Shown here: piece by piece, positions 29,922 through 36,448 of the stretch
Layout: each line of letters opens with the position of its first letter
Numbering within the stretch: the first letter of the stretch is position 1
Origin: a virus
Virus record (IMG/VR): IMGVR_UViG_3300046616_000152
Location: 1-41,527 of that record
DNA: 41,527 nt
Reading direction: 5' to 3' (one strand)
Made by a program: the position numbers and the translations under genes
The notes under the pieces: model-generated
What the model saw: the letters and a program-made list of their open reading frames with translations, nothing else
Told to the model about the DNA's origin: nothing
The model's database searches: none

Positions 29922-30260
29922 ATGACGACCCGTAATGAATTGATCGAAGCAGTCAAAATTGCGACTACGGCTTTGAACCTTGCCGAGGTCGCGCTCGCCG
30001 ACTTCGATGGCCTAGCCGAAAACAATGTTTATTCCACGCTTGCCGAGGCGCTGGACAAGGTGGAGGACAGGCTTAGAGGCATGGCTAGCAGCGATTGCGA
30101 AGGCGCGCACAACTGCGGCGCCGATCTCTACACGCAAGACTTCATCGTAGGCGGCGTGGTCTACACGGGATCACTGCAAGTTGAGTACAACCGCCATGAC
30201 AAGACCTACTATTACATTGACAGCAGCGACTTCACTTACGAGCAGAAGGCTGCATCATGA
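29922..30260 (+). CDS. Hypothetical early protein (112 aa)
   Basis: AAAGGA precedes the ATG. The product is helical at the start (RNELIEAVKIATTALNLAEV, ALADFDGLAENN) and beta-rich with many Tyr at the end (YNRHDKTYYYIDSSDFTYE). CEGAHNCG may bind metal. It overlaps the Gp157-like gene by 4 bases. I do not recognise the family. Confidence 0.72.
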   Translation: MTTRNELIEAVKIATTALNLAEVALADFDGLAENNVYSTLAEALDKVEDRLRGMASSDCEGAHNCGADLYTQDFIVGGVVYTGSLQVEYNRHDKTYYYIDSSDFTYEQKAAS

Positions 30261-30757
30261 CTTCGATCTCACTTTTCCGCGCCACCGAAGACCTGCGCGA
30301 TCTGCTCGACCAAGTAGACGAGTCCACCGGCGAGCTGCCCGAGGGCCTGGGCGATGCTCGCGCTCTGGTGGTGAACAAAGCCGTTTCGGTCACGGCGTAC
30401 ATCCTCAACGAGGAAGCGCAGATTGAAATGGTGAAGGCTCGCGCCAAAGACCTGACGGAAGCCGCCAAGCGTGCAGAGCGCCGTGTTACCTGGCTGCGCG
30501 CCTACCTGCAGGAGAACATGGCCGCCACGGGCATTCTCAGCATCAAGAGCGATGACGGCACGTTCTCGGCCAAGCTGGAGCGCGAGCGTGATGCGTCCGT
30601 CGATGTGTTTGATGAAGCGCAGTTGCCGCAGGATTACATGGTGGAAGTGCCGGCCACGTCCAAGCCCGACAAAAAGCTGATCGCCAAGGCCATTAAGGAC
30701 GGGTTTACCGTGCCCGGCGCGCGGGTGGTGAAGTCCGATAGACTGACCTTGAAGTGA
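30257..30757 (+). CDS. Gp157-family protein
   Basis: The 166-aa product has the Siphovirus Gp157 plan: a helical N-terminus, then AKDLTEAAKRAERRVTWLRA, YLQENMAATGILSIKSDDGT, FSAKLERERDASVDVFDE and the end KKLIAKAIKDGFTVPGARVV. The family is common in phage recombination operons and was first linked to phage resistance in Streptococcus. The biochemical role is not settled. Its position between SSB and zinc proteins is typical. Confidence 0.9.
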   Translation: MTSISLFRATEDLRDLLDQVDESTGELPEGLGDARALVVNKAVSVTAYILNEEAQIEMVKARAKDLTEAAKRAERRVTWLRAYLQENMAATGILSIKSDDGTFSAKLERERDASVDVFDEAQLPQDYMVEVPATSKPDKKLIAKAIKDGFTVPGARVVKSDRLTLK

Positions 30758-30939
30758 CCGCCATGCTTGACGATGAACTTGCTCCACGCGAAAAACTCTC
30801 ACCCACAGAAGATGTCATCGTGCGCATCCAGGGAAAGATCTTCCGCTGCCCCTGCGGATGCAACGTGTTCCGCCATCCGGACGGCCTGCCGAACATCTAC
30901 CGCTGCAACTCATGCGGCAATGAATACGAGGGAGGCTGA
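30754..30939 (+). CDS. Zinc-ribbon protein (61 aa)
   Basis: The start is GTG at a GTGA overlap with the Gp157 gene; an ATG at 30763 is an alternative. CPCGCNVFRHPDG and YRCNSCGNEYEGG make a complete zinc ribbon. It may bind a host or phage replication protein. It is followed after one base by a still smaller zinc-like peptide. Confidence 0.75.
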   Translation: MTAMLDDELAPREKLSPTEDVIVRIQGKIFRCPCGCNVFRHPDGLPNIYRCNSCGNEYEGG

Positions 30940-30940
30940 T

Positions 30941-31009
30941 ATGCATCCATGCCCCTACTGTGGCGAGCCGCACAGCTTGAGCCAATGTTTTCGCTGGAGG
31001 TTGAAATGA
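30941..31009 (+). CDS. 22-aa zinc-finger-like peptide
   Basis: The frame reads MHPCPYCGEPHSLSQCFRWR and ends LK. GGAGG lies 6 bases before the ATG. Three cysteines and two histidines in 16 residues could bind one zinc. Its stop overlaps the next ATG. It is below the size limit of most gene callers. Confidence 0.6.
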   Translation: MHPCPYCGEPHSLSQCFRWRLK

Positions 31010-31269
31010 GCGAGATCAAACGGTACAAACACGACCACTACGGAATACGCGAACACGTCGATGGCCTGTTCGTCACCTACGCCGACCACCTTGCAGCCGC
31101 AGAGGCCGCAGTGATGGCTGAGCGGGAAGCGTGTGCTCAGATCGCCGACGACTTGTACAAACTCGGCAACCACTTAATCGAATACGACGCCGGATACAAC
31201 TGGGGCGTTGAACATGTCGAGCAGACCATCCGCGCCCGCACCACCCAACCAGCCGAGGGATCGAAATGA
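31006..31269 (+). CDS. EIKRY...YADHLAA protein (87 aa)
   Basis: The N-terminus (SEIKRYKHDHYGI, FVTYADHLAAAEAA) shares its module with the minus-strand gene at 8247-8663. The rest is a helix (VMAEREACAQIADDLYKLGN) and the end HVEQTIRARTTQPAEGSK, a pattern seen in many phage accessory proteins. It is joined by ATGA to both neighbours. The function is unknown. Confidence 0.75.
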   Translation: MSEIKRYKHDHYGIREHVDGLFVTYADHLAAAEAAVMAEREACAQIADDLYKLGNHLIEYDAGYNWGVEHVEQTIRARTTQPAEGSK

Positions 31270-31613
31270 CGACACTCATTTCTGCCGCAGAGGTCGCTGC
31301 CCGGCTCGGCATCAGCGCCCGCAAGGTATACGCTCTGGCCAATGCGGGCTCCCTGCCCTGCTACCGAATCGACAGCTGCGTGCGGTTCGCCCCTCTTGAC
31401 GTCGAGCAATTTCAAACATCATGCCGATCAGCTACAACCAAAGAAACCGCCGTTGGGTATTCCAGTTCAACCGTGTCATTGCGGGCAAGAGGCACCGGGC
31501 TGACAGACTACTTCCAAAAGGCTGGACTCGCACCCAGGCGGACGAGTTCGACCGCACGGAAGTCGCGCGACTCTACGCCCTTGCAACTGGTATCTCAAAG
31601 CCAGACCAGCTGA
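31266..31613 (+). CDS. Excisionase-like HTH protein overlapping integrase (115 aa)
   Basis: Residues 3-52 (LISAAEVAARLGISARKVYA, LANAGSLPCYRIDSCVRFAP, LDVEQFQ) are a MerR/AlpA-type winged helix used by excisionases. It would direct excision with the integrase. The last 62 residues overlap integrase in another frame and are Ser/Thr/Arg-rich (SSSTVSLRARGTGLTDYFQK), with no sign of a fold. An earlier stop may have been lost. Confidence 0.78.
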   Translation: MTTLISAAEVAARLGISARKVYALANAGSLPCYRIDSCVRFAPLDVEQFQTSCRSATTKETAVGYSSSTVSLRARGTGLTDYFQKAGLAPRRTSSTARKSRDSTPLQLVSQSQTS

Positions 31614-32434
31614 TCGAAGACGCGGTGTTGCTCTACCTTGAAAAGCACGCGCCGCAGCTGAAGAACTTCGCGAACATCCGCCGAGAGCTGGCAGCCTGCC
31701 TGCCGGCCTATCAGGAAAAGCTCTTCGGGGACCTTCCTGAGATTGCACAGAGCTACCGGCCCGTCCACGTCGAGGGACCGAAGAAGGGGGCGCCGCTGGC
31801 TGCAGCGACGGTTCGCAACCGCTTGGCATACCTGCGGGCAGCCTGCCGGTATGCATGGAAGACGCACGGCATGGGCGAGCACAACCCGGCCGAGCGCGTG
31901 GTGATGCCGATTGTTCGCAACGAGCGACAGGTGTACCTGGGCCGGCCGGAATTCCTTTCCGTGCTGCGCGAGATGGCGCCGGGGAGCGCCCGCGCCGCCG
32001 TGCGTATCGCCTTCTACAGCGGCATGCGCGCCAACGAGGTGCAAACCGCAAAGGTGAAGGGCTCAACGTTTGAATTGGCCGACACGAAGAACGGGCGGCC
32101 CCGCCATGTACCCATCCATCCCAAGGTGGCCCATGTGGTGCGTAATCCGACCCTGTGGCCGATCAAACCAACCCGCTGGACCGTGAGCATCAAATTTCGT
32201 GGGGCGGCCGATGCAGCAGGCTTCCCGGCCGTCAGGCTGCACGACATGCGGCACAGCGCCGCTAGCGCCATGATCAACGAGGGTATTGACCTGTTCACCG
32301 TAGGCGGGGTGCTCGGGCACAAAAGCGCGGTAAGCACACGACGATACAGCCACTTGGCGACCGACACGCTTTCGGCGGCAATTAACACGATTGGCAAAAA
32401 TCGTCGGACACTGGCAAAGAAAAAGGCTGCGTAA
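31421..32434 (+). CDS. int: Tyrosine integrase
   Basis: The 337-aa enzyme has an N-terminal arm-binding region, a core-binding SAM-like domain and the catalytic domain. Active-site residues visible are Arg203 (YSGMRANEV), His274 and Arg277 (LHDMRHSA), His300 (LGHKS) and Tyr309 (RRYSH). It inserts the phage DNA at a host tRNA-Lys gene. The attP core follows 18 bases after the stop. The stop codon lies in the loop of a terminator-like hairpin. Confidence 0.96.
   Translation: MPISYNQRNRRWVFQFNRVIAGKRHRADRLLPKGWTRTQADEFDRTEVARLYALATGISKPDQLIEDAVLLYLEKHAPQLKNFANIRRELAACLPAYQEKLFGDLPEIAQSYRPVHVEGPKKGAPLAAATVRNRLAYLRAACRYAWKTHGMGEHNPAERVVMPIVRNERQVYLGRPEFLSVLREMAPGSARAAVRIAFYSGMRANEVQTAKVKGSTFELADTKNGRPRHVPIHPKVAHVVRNPTLWPIKPTRWTVSIKFRGAADAAGFPAVRLHDMRHSAASAMINEGIDLFTVGGVLGHKSAVSTRRYSHLATDTLSAAINTIGKNRRTLAKKKAA
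32392..32411. repeat. 20-bp direct repeat, left of attP
   Basis: TGGCAAAAATCGTCGGACAC is found exactly here (inside the integrase end) and at 32581-32600, 189 bp away, on either side of the attP core. Such paired sites could be arm-type integrase binding sites. Confidence 0.7.
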
Positions 32435-32444
32435 AAGCAGCCTT
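32423..32444. terminator. Hairpin at the integrase stop
   Basis: An 8-bp stem AAGGCTGC/GCAGCCTT with loop GTAAAA contains the integrase TAA. Downstream the T-run is weak (TTAT). It may stop transcripts before attP or protect the mRNA end. Confidence 0.55.
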
Positions 32445-32451
32445 ATAAGAA

Positions 32452-32496
32452 TGGTGGGACGTGCGGGGGTCGAACCCACGACAAACGGATTAAAAG
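32452..32496. other. attP core: 3' half of tRNA-Lys(UUU)
   Basis: On the minus strand these 45 bases read from the anticodon loop (CTTTTAATCC) through the T-arm (GGGTTCGACCC) to the CCA end, as in beta-proteobacterial tRNA-Lys. The 5' half of a tRNA is absent. It is therefore the attachment core that restores the host gene on integration. It lies beside the integrase and between two 20-bp direct repeats. Confidence 0.9.
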
Positions 32497-32580
32497 CGGC
32501 GTGCACGCTATAGGCAAGGAGGCTTTCAGGGGAGAAAACTTTCGCACCGGTCGCCGAAGCCGCCTGTTTCGCTACCCGGA

Positions 32581-32600
32581 TGGCAAAAATCGTCGGACAC
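32581..32600. repeat. 20-bp direct repeat, right of attP
   Basis: This is the second exact copy of TGGCAAAAATCGTCGGACAC. It lies in a gene-free stretch before the next small gene. Confidence 0.7.
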
Positions 32601-32683
32601 CTCCCGCCTGGAAAGATGCGGCACCGGCTGACACCCTCATCCCTGCCGAAAGTCAGATACTGGCGAGCCTACCCGGAGGCACC

Positions 32684-32932
32684 ATGGACGACAACATCAT
32701 CCCATTCCCCGAGCGCGAGCCAGCGCCAGAAACACACGAGCCGCTGGAGGTGTTCACCGCACTAGCAGTAGAGCACGGCTTGATCCGGCCAGGCGACAAG
32801 CTGGACCAGAACGTGATCGACTTCGCATTTTCCATCGTGGCCAAGTGCGCAGCCATCGGTGATGAGTACCCGGACCACCAGAATGACGGCTCAGCAGGGG
32901 ATCACATAAGGGCTATCTACGGTGAGCCTTGA
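32684..32932 (+). CDS. Small protein right of attP (82 aa)
   Basis: CGGAGG precedes the ATG (MDDNIIPFPEREPAPETHEP). The product is acidic, with a helical core (LDQNVIDFAFSIVAKCAAIG) and an end DHQNDGSAGDHIRAIYGEP. The start IIPFPERE looks like a short peptide motif that could dock on a host protein, but I have no family. It overlaps the following gene by 11 bases. Confidence 0.75.
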   Translation: MDDNIIPFPEREPAPETHEPLEVFTALAVEHGLIRPGDKLDQNVIDFAFSIVAKCAAIGDEYPDHQNDGSAGDHIRAIYGEP

Positions 32933-33131
32933 CTACTCCGACTTCTGGCAGAAGCGCAAAGAACGCGGCCCGCGTCACTGCCAATGGTGCGAGCATTGGG
33001 GCGGCCCCACCAATCAGGCTGACCCTGACGGGCCTATCTGGTGCTTGGATGGGAAGTATGTAAACCCGATCCCGCGCGATGGCTGCGCGTTTTGGTCTAG
33101 AGCGCCTGGGGTTGACGACCTCAGGGTGTGA
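32922..33131 (+). CDS. Cysteine/tryptophan-rich small protein, GTG start (69 aa)
   Basis: The product (LDYSDFWQKRKERGPRHCQW, CEHWGGPTNQADPDGPIWC) has CQWCEHW, WCLDG and GCAFW, which gives four cysteines and two histidines for a zinc site. It starts at a GTG inside the preceding gene. It is the last plus-strand gene before the convergent late operon. Confidence 0.7.
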   Translation: MSLDYSDFWQKRKERGPRHCQWCEHWGGPTNQADPDGPIWCLDGKYVNPIPRDGCAFWSRAPGVDDLRV

Positions 33132-33453
33132 GTGACGGCGGCCAGGTGCTCCCAACCCTACGCCGCTGGGGCGCTTGACCATCATCTTCATTTTACAGAT
33201 AGGGCAAGCCGAGTCTCCTGATCCCTCTGGAGACTTCACCCGGCCTAAGCCCAGTGCACGCATGACGTTTGCATTCGATTGTCCACCGCCCGTATCGTGG
33301 GCCAAACGCTTGTCAGTCGATTGGTGGTTTTCGCAGTCCCTGCAACAAGGCTGCGCCGGCGGCTTGCCATTACCGGCATCACTTTTCTCTTTGGCCTCCG
33401 TGACATGGAGCGCTGCTTCGTCAAGCCTGCGAAAGGTACGTGCAGAAAGCAAA

Positions 33454-33521
33454 AGGGCCTTGGTCCAAGCTTTCCGTGCTGCAACACGTCCCCTTCGGGT
33501 AAAAGCTCAGGCCAAGGCCCT
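33454..33521. terminator. Large stem-loop, likely bidirectional terminator
   Basis: AGGGCCTTGG (33454-33463) pairs with CCAAGGCCCT (33512-33521) over 10 bp, and AGCTTT/AAAGCT (33468-33473 with 33502-33507) extends the stem inside. On the minus strand it is followed by TTTGCTTT and lies 66 bases after the end of the late operon. A CCCGAAGGGG mini-hairpin sits in the loop. It may end both converging transcripts. Confidence 0.62.
33476..33487. repeat. Inverted repeat B (loop of the large stem)
   Basis: GTGCTGCAACAC is the exact reverse complement of 33536-33547. Both fit the palindrome GTGYTGCARCAC, so they could pair with each other in RNA or serve as two protein sites. Confidence 0.6.
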
Positions 33522-33535
33522 CGTCATTTTGTCTT

Positions 33536-33547
33536 GTGTTGCAGCAC
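33536..33547. repeat. Inverted repeat B' (loop of a second stem)
   Basis: GTGTTGCAGCAC lies in the loop of a 6-bp stem TCGTCA/TGACGA (33521-33526 with 33549-33554). It is complementary over 12 bases to the sequence in the loop of the larger stem. Confidence 0.6.
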
Positions 33548-33587
33548 TTGACGATACAGATTTTACAACAATTGTTACGTCTTGTAA

Positions 33588-34028
33588 CTAGCTTGGCATG
33601 AGCGCGATGCAGCACACCTTCACGCCCGAAGCAGCCCCAGCGTTTGGATCGAACCCCGACAAGGCGGTGATCAGCGGCCCGATGAGGATGATTCCGCTCA
33701 ACGCCGGAAGAAGTTGAGCCCTGCGGCCTTTGATCGTGCAGCCGGTGTAGACAGCACCGGTCTGTATGAACGTCACCACTTCAAGCACGACTTGCTGGCC
33801 GGCAGGATTGACCGGGCACAGTGCTATCACCGGCTCGCTGGGGAATATGCGGGTGAATGTCACCGTGGCTAGGCCAGAGCCGTCTAGGACCACGTTGGAC
33901 GAGCTGCTGAGCCTTGGATGGGCATGGGCCGAATCAGCGGCTGTGGCGGCTGCTCCCGCAACGCCAGCGGTGGATTCGGGCAGAGGTGTTCCGGTCCCGA
34001 TCAGGACGGGCGGCATGAAGACTGGCAT
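33588..34028 (-). CDS. Late structural protein, fibre-like (146 aa)
   Basis: The start MPVFMPPVLIGTGTPLPEST is followed by an Ala/Ser-rich linker and a beta-rich domain (LATVTFTRIFPSEPVIALCP, VVLEVVTFIQTGAVYTG). The motif FPSEPVIALCPVNP recalls tip or knob domains of phage fibres, where similar strands occur. It is the last gene of the late operon. It probably decorates the virion or assists a fibre. Confidence 0.7.
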   Translation of the reverse strand: MPVFMPPVLIGTGTPLPESTAGVAGAAATAADSAHAHPRLSSSSNVVLDGSGLATVTFTRIFPSEPVIALCPVNPAGQQVVLEVVTFIQTGAVYTGCTIKGRRAQLLPALSGIILIGPLITALSGFDPNAGAASGVKVCCIALMPS

Positions 34029-34029
34029 T

Positions 34030-34416
34030 TCAGTACTCCCGCGCCGTGAACGCCTGCCCCGTGGTGGCCCCGATGATCGAGATCGCACCACCTGGCGGCA
34101 GACCGACCGGCGACTCGTAGAACGCATTGGCGATCAGCTTGATCGAAGGTTGATTCAGCACGGCGGTGGTTTCGGTAGAGATCCACAGATCCCCAGCGCT
34201 CACGTTCTGCACGAAGTAGCCACGGCGGGCAGCATTGGCGGGTGCGACGGTCTGAGCGGCGCCGCCTGTCGTGAGTGCGCCGCTGCGATTGGTGTATGTC
34301 ACCGGGGCAACGGAGGCGGTGAATGCCCCGGCGTATGGCGTGCCGTCTGGCGCAATGAGGATGACCGTTTGAGGCCGGTTCTCGGCCGCCAGGACGGAGG
34401 ATGCAGGAATAGGCAT
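34030..34416 (-). CDS. Late structural protein (128 aa)
   Basis: The product contains AENRPQTVILIAPDGTPYAG, a Thr/Ala-rich central part and ARRGYFVQNVSAGDLWISTE, PGGAISIIGATTGQAFTA. The latter block is typical of small beta-sandwich virion proteins (decoration or fibre-associated). It ends one base before the next gene. It has no membrane segment. Confidence 0.72.
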   Translation of the reverse strand: MPIPASSVLAAENRPQTVILIAPDGTPYAGAFTASVAPVTYTNRSGALTTGGAAQTVAPANAARRGYFVQNVSAGDLWISTETTAVLNQPSIKLIANAFYESPVGLPPGGAISIIGATTGQAFTAREY

Positions 34417-34427
34417 GATGGCTCCAG

Positions 34428-34706
34428 TTAGAGCGGCATCGGGCCTGTGTCAAATTCCTTGGGCCTGGTGTGCCGCTCGGTTTCAATCTTTTCGATACCG
34501 AACTGTGTCCGCATCAGCACGCCCAAATCAATCCAATCGGCTTTGCTGATCTTGCTGCCATCGCTCAAGAACCCCGAGACGAAGGCGCGCTTTCCACCTA
34601 GCAACTGGGCAGTAGCGACCGCAGCGAACCGATCTCTATTCTCAAAAGTCTCGCCGGGGTGGTATCGGCGAAGGGTGATCGTGATGGGTTCTGCGTGCCA
34701 CGGCAT
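34428..34706 (-). CDS. Hypothetical late protein (92 aa)
   Basis: The product reads ITITLRRYHPGETFENRDRF, AAVATAQLLGGKRAFVSGFL, and ends in a charged tail. The short compact form and the position between the spanin genes and fibre-like genes give no function. AGGAG precedes the start. It has no signal peptide or cysteine motif. Confidence 0.7.
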   Translation of the reverse strand: MPWHAEPITITLRRYHPGETFENRDRFAAVATAQLLGGKRAFVSGFLSDGSKISKADWIDLGVLMRTQFGIEKIETERHTRPKEFDTGPMPL

Positions 34707-34716
34707 GGGCGTCTCC

Positions 34717-35226
34717 TTATGGCGCTGCTGGCATCCGTGCGTGATCTTGTAGAGCCTTCACTTGGGCGGTGATGACCTCTATTTCGCGTCGGAGATCGAT
34801 ATAAGCCGATTCAGCGTCTTCGCTAAGTCGGGGGGCGGGAGCAACGTCCAGGCCGGGGGCGGTGGGGGTGCTGGGCAGATCGTCGCGACCGACTGCACAA
34901 CTGGCGTTGACGTGCAGCCTGCGCTTGCCAATACGCAGATCGTTGCGAAGACTTTCAATGGAAGCGAGTGCATTTTCTTTCTCCTGGGTACGTTGAGCGT
35001 CAAAGGCCGCGAGGGTCTTGTTCCACATCGCCATGCTGGCCAGCGACTTCTGATAGGCCACGTTCGCCTTCTCGCTGATGCCCTGCAAAACATGCGCATG
35101 CTCCGTGCGCACGTTGGCCAGTTCTGTCTGGCCCTGCGCAATGCGCAAGGTTTGGATGCCGCACGCGGTCAGCAGGACCACCAGCAGCACGGCAAGCCAG
35201 GCTTTAGGGCTCAGGAAAGCGAACAT
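34717..35226 (-). CDS. Rz: i-spanin (Rz-like)
   Basis: The 169-aa product starts with one membrane anchor (AWLAVLLVVLLTACGI), followed by a long periplasmic helix (QTELANVRTEHAHVLQGISE, AMWNKTLAAFDAQRTQEKEN) and a globular end. This is the layout of DUF2514-type i-spanins, which bridge inner and outer membrane at lysis. The o-spanin is nested inside it in another frame. The ATG overlaps the TGA of a small membrane gene by one base. Confidence 0.85.
   Translation of the reverse strand: MFAFLSPKAWLAVLLVVLLTACGIQTLRIAQGQTELANVRTEHAHVLQGISEKANVAYQKSLASMAMWNKTLAAFDAQRTQEKENALASIESLRNDLRIGKRRLHVNASCAVGRDDLPSTPTAPGLDVAPAPRLSEDAESAYIDLRREIEVITAQVKALQDHARMPAAP
34779..34973 (-). CDS. Rz1: o-spanin lipoprotein (Rz1-like), nested in Rz
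   Basis: The 64-aa product has a lipoprotein signal ending in LASAGC (lipid-bearing Cys20) and a proline-rich mature part (APPPPPAWTLLPPPDLAKTL). It lies wholly within Rz in another reading frame, as in lambda. Rz and Rz1 form the complex that fuses the membranes after holin and endolysin have acted. Confidence 0.88.
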   Translation of the reverse strand: MHSLPLKVFATICVLASAGCTSTPVVQSVATICPAPPPPPAWTLLPPPDLAKTLNRLISISDAK

Positions 35227-35318
35227 CAGGGCACGATCACGCCAGCGACAGCAGCCAGGGCCACGATCACAACCAGCACCCAAATGAGGTCGATCAGCTC
35301 GTAGGGAATTCCCATCAT
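35226..35318 (-). CDS. 30-aa membrane peptide in the lysis cassette
   Basis: The peptide (MMGIPYELIDLIWVLVVIVA, then LAAVAGVIVP) is a single hydrophobic helix. Its ATG overlaps the endolysin stop and its TGA shares a base with the Rz ATG. Exact coupling on both sides supports that it is real. It could modulate the holin or act as a pinholin-like partner. No experimental analogue is known to me. Confidence 0.68.
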   Translation of the reverse strand: MMGIPYELIDLIWVLVVIVALAAVAGVIVP

Positions 35319-35749
35319 GCAGCCCCGGTGAGGAACAACATCCGTTCGGCCGTCCTGCGCTTGACCAGGCCGTCTAAAACACGGTTGCCGGCCATCGTCC
35401 ATTTCAGCATCTCGTCGGCCGCGCCGTCATAGTCCGAGGCGTTCAGGCGCTTCAGCAGGGTGGACTTGGACAAAGCACCGCCGCCGAGGTTGAACGTCCA
35501 CGACACCAGCGCGTCGAACTGCGCTTGATTTAGCGGCACAGTCACGCAGCGGTCGATAGCTCGCTCGGCGTCCATCAGGTCAGCCGTCAGAAACTCGTCC
35601 ACCTGGGCCGGGCTGATGATGTCGCCCATTCGCACGCCCTTGGTATGCCCTACTCCAATCGTCGGCACTTTCACCGAATCAAGATAGGCATTCAGCCGCA
35701 CGCCTTCAAAGCGCTTGATCAAGTCTTTCCCGGCTTCGGATGTGTTCAT
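35315..35749 (-). CDS. Endolysin, GH24 lysozyme (T4/RrrD-like)
   Basis: The 144-aa enzyme shows the GH24 catalytic set: Glu15 (IKRFEGVRLNAYLD), Asp24 and Thr30 (VPTIGVGHT). NQAQFDALVSWTFNLGGGAL is the usual second block. It has no signal-anchor N-terminus, so it needs a holin for release. It cleaves peptidoglycan at the end of infection. Neighbours are holin-like membrane proteins and spanins. Confidence 0.94.
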   Translation of the reverse strand: MNTSEAGKDLIKRFEGVRLNAYLDSVKVPTIGVGHTKGVRMGDIISPAQVDEFLTADLMDAERAIDRCVTVPLNQAQFDALVSWTFNLGGGALSKSTLLKRLNASDYDGAADEMLKWTMAGNRVLDGLVKRRTAERMLFLTGAA

Positions 35750-35750
35750 T

Positions 35751-36056
35751 TCAGTGCTCCGGTAAATCGCCAGGCACGGTCACGCTGTCTGGCGGGCCGT
35801 GATGCCACTGAAAGGAATCAGCCAGTAGCATGAAGAGCACCGCTAGGGCGAAGATGACGGACGGCCAGCCAGGGAAGCCCCATTCGGCCAGTGGCGCGAT
35901 TGCCTTGACGCCTGCTGCCACCAGCAGGATCACGTACTGGTAGCCGATCCGCAGCCGCACCTTCTTGTTGATCTGGTTCAACCTGCAGACGCACACGGTC
36001 ATGATTGCGACGGAGACGATGAGGTTTGCAAGGGCCGCCAAGTAGATGTAAGTCAT
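35751..36056 (-). CDS. Holin-like membrane protein (101 aa)
   Basis: Three membrane helices are visible (YLAALANLIVSVAIMTVCVC, YQYVILLVAAGVKAIAPLAE, VIFALAVLFMLLADSFQW) with basic residues after the first. The hydrophilic end is acidic. Three helices before an endolysin match class I holins. The neighbouring protein is also a candidate, so one may be holin and the other antiholin. Confidence 0.75.
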   Translation of the reverse strand: MTYIYLAALANLIVSVAIMTVCVCRLNQINKKVRLRIGYQYVILLVAAGVKAIAPLAEWGFPGWPSVIFALAVLFMLLADSFQWHHGPPDSVTVPGDLPEH

Positions 36057-36448
36057 TCCTTGGTCCTCGCCTGGATCAGCGCATCAACGATGGCGTTGAC
36101 CTTGGTCATGCACCATTTGAAGATGGCCCCCCATCGGTCACCGGCATACCCGAGCGCCATGGCCATCGGGGCGAAAAGCCAGTGCTCCTTGAGCGATGGA
36201 TACACCGACGACAACGCCATTGCCAGTGGCACCGCCAGTAGCAGAGCGATCAATGTAGATCCAGCAAAGAAAAGCATGGCGTTTGCCCTCGTGCTTGCAG
36301 GCCGCTGCATGAGTGCTACCGCAACCCCGGCCATGGCTGCGAGCAAGATCACCGAATAAGGGCCAACAATGTCAGCCACTGCGGGCGCAAAAATCGTCGA
36401 GGCAAGAACCGTCGCAACGCTGATGGGCGTAAGGTCAGCCTGGTTCAT
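36053..36448 (-). CDS. Holin-like membrane protein (131 aa)
   Basis: The start MNQADLTPISVATVLAST is preferred over an upstream in-frame ATG at 36490, which has no ribosome site. Helices are about ATVLASTIFAPAVADIVGPY, SVILLAAMAGVAVALMQ, AMLFFAGSTLIALLLAVPLA and LFAPMAMALGYAGDRWG. It overlaps the 101-aa gene by 4 bases and is preceded by an 8-codon minigene. It is probably part of the lysis timing system. Confidence 0.75.
   Translation of the reverse strand: MNQADLTPISVATVLASTIFAPAVADIVGPYSVILLAAMAGVAVALMQRPASTRANAMLFFAGSTLIALLLAVPLAMALSSVYPSLKEHWLFAPMAMALGYAGDRWGAIFKWCMTKVNAIVDALIQARTKE

Larger units (their letters stand above)
33132..33587. other. Convergent gap with structured repeats (456 nt)
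   Basis: No convincing gene fills this stretch. A minus-strand frame (33452 leftward) has natural-looking composition and two cysteine pairs (PCCRDCENHQSTD, ACPICKMKMMVK), but it runs into the opposite genes and may be a remnant. The right part holds inverted repeats described separately. GTTAC/GTAAC (33571-33585) lies just after the last late gene. Confidence 0.5.

Noticed and set aside
32452-32496. A complete phage-encoded tRNA-Lys
   Set aside because: Only the 3' half is present; the acceptor 5' strand and D-arm are missing, so it is an attachment core.
33175-33591. A 138-codon plus-strand frame in the convergent gap
   Set aside because: It has no ribosome site, unnatural Ser/Arg/Ala-rich end and covers the inverted repeats.
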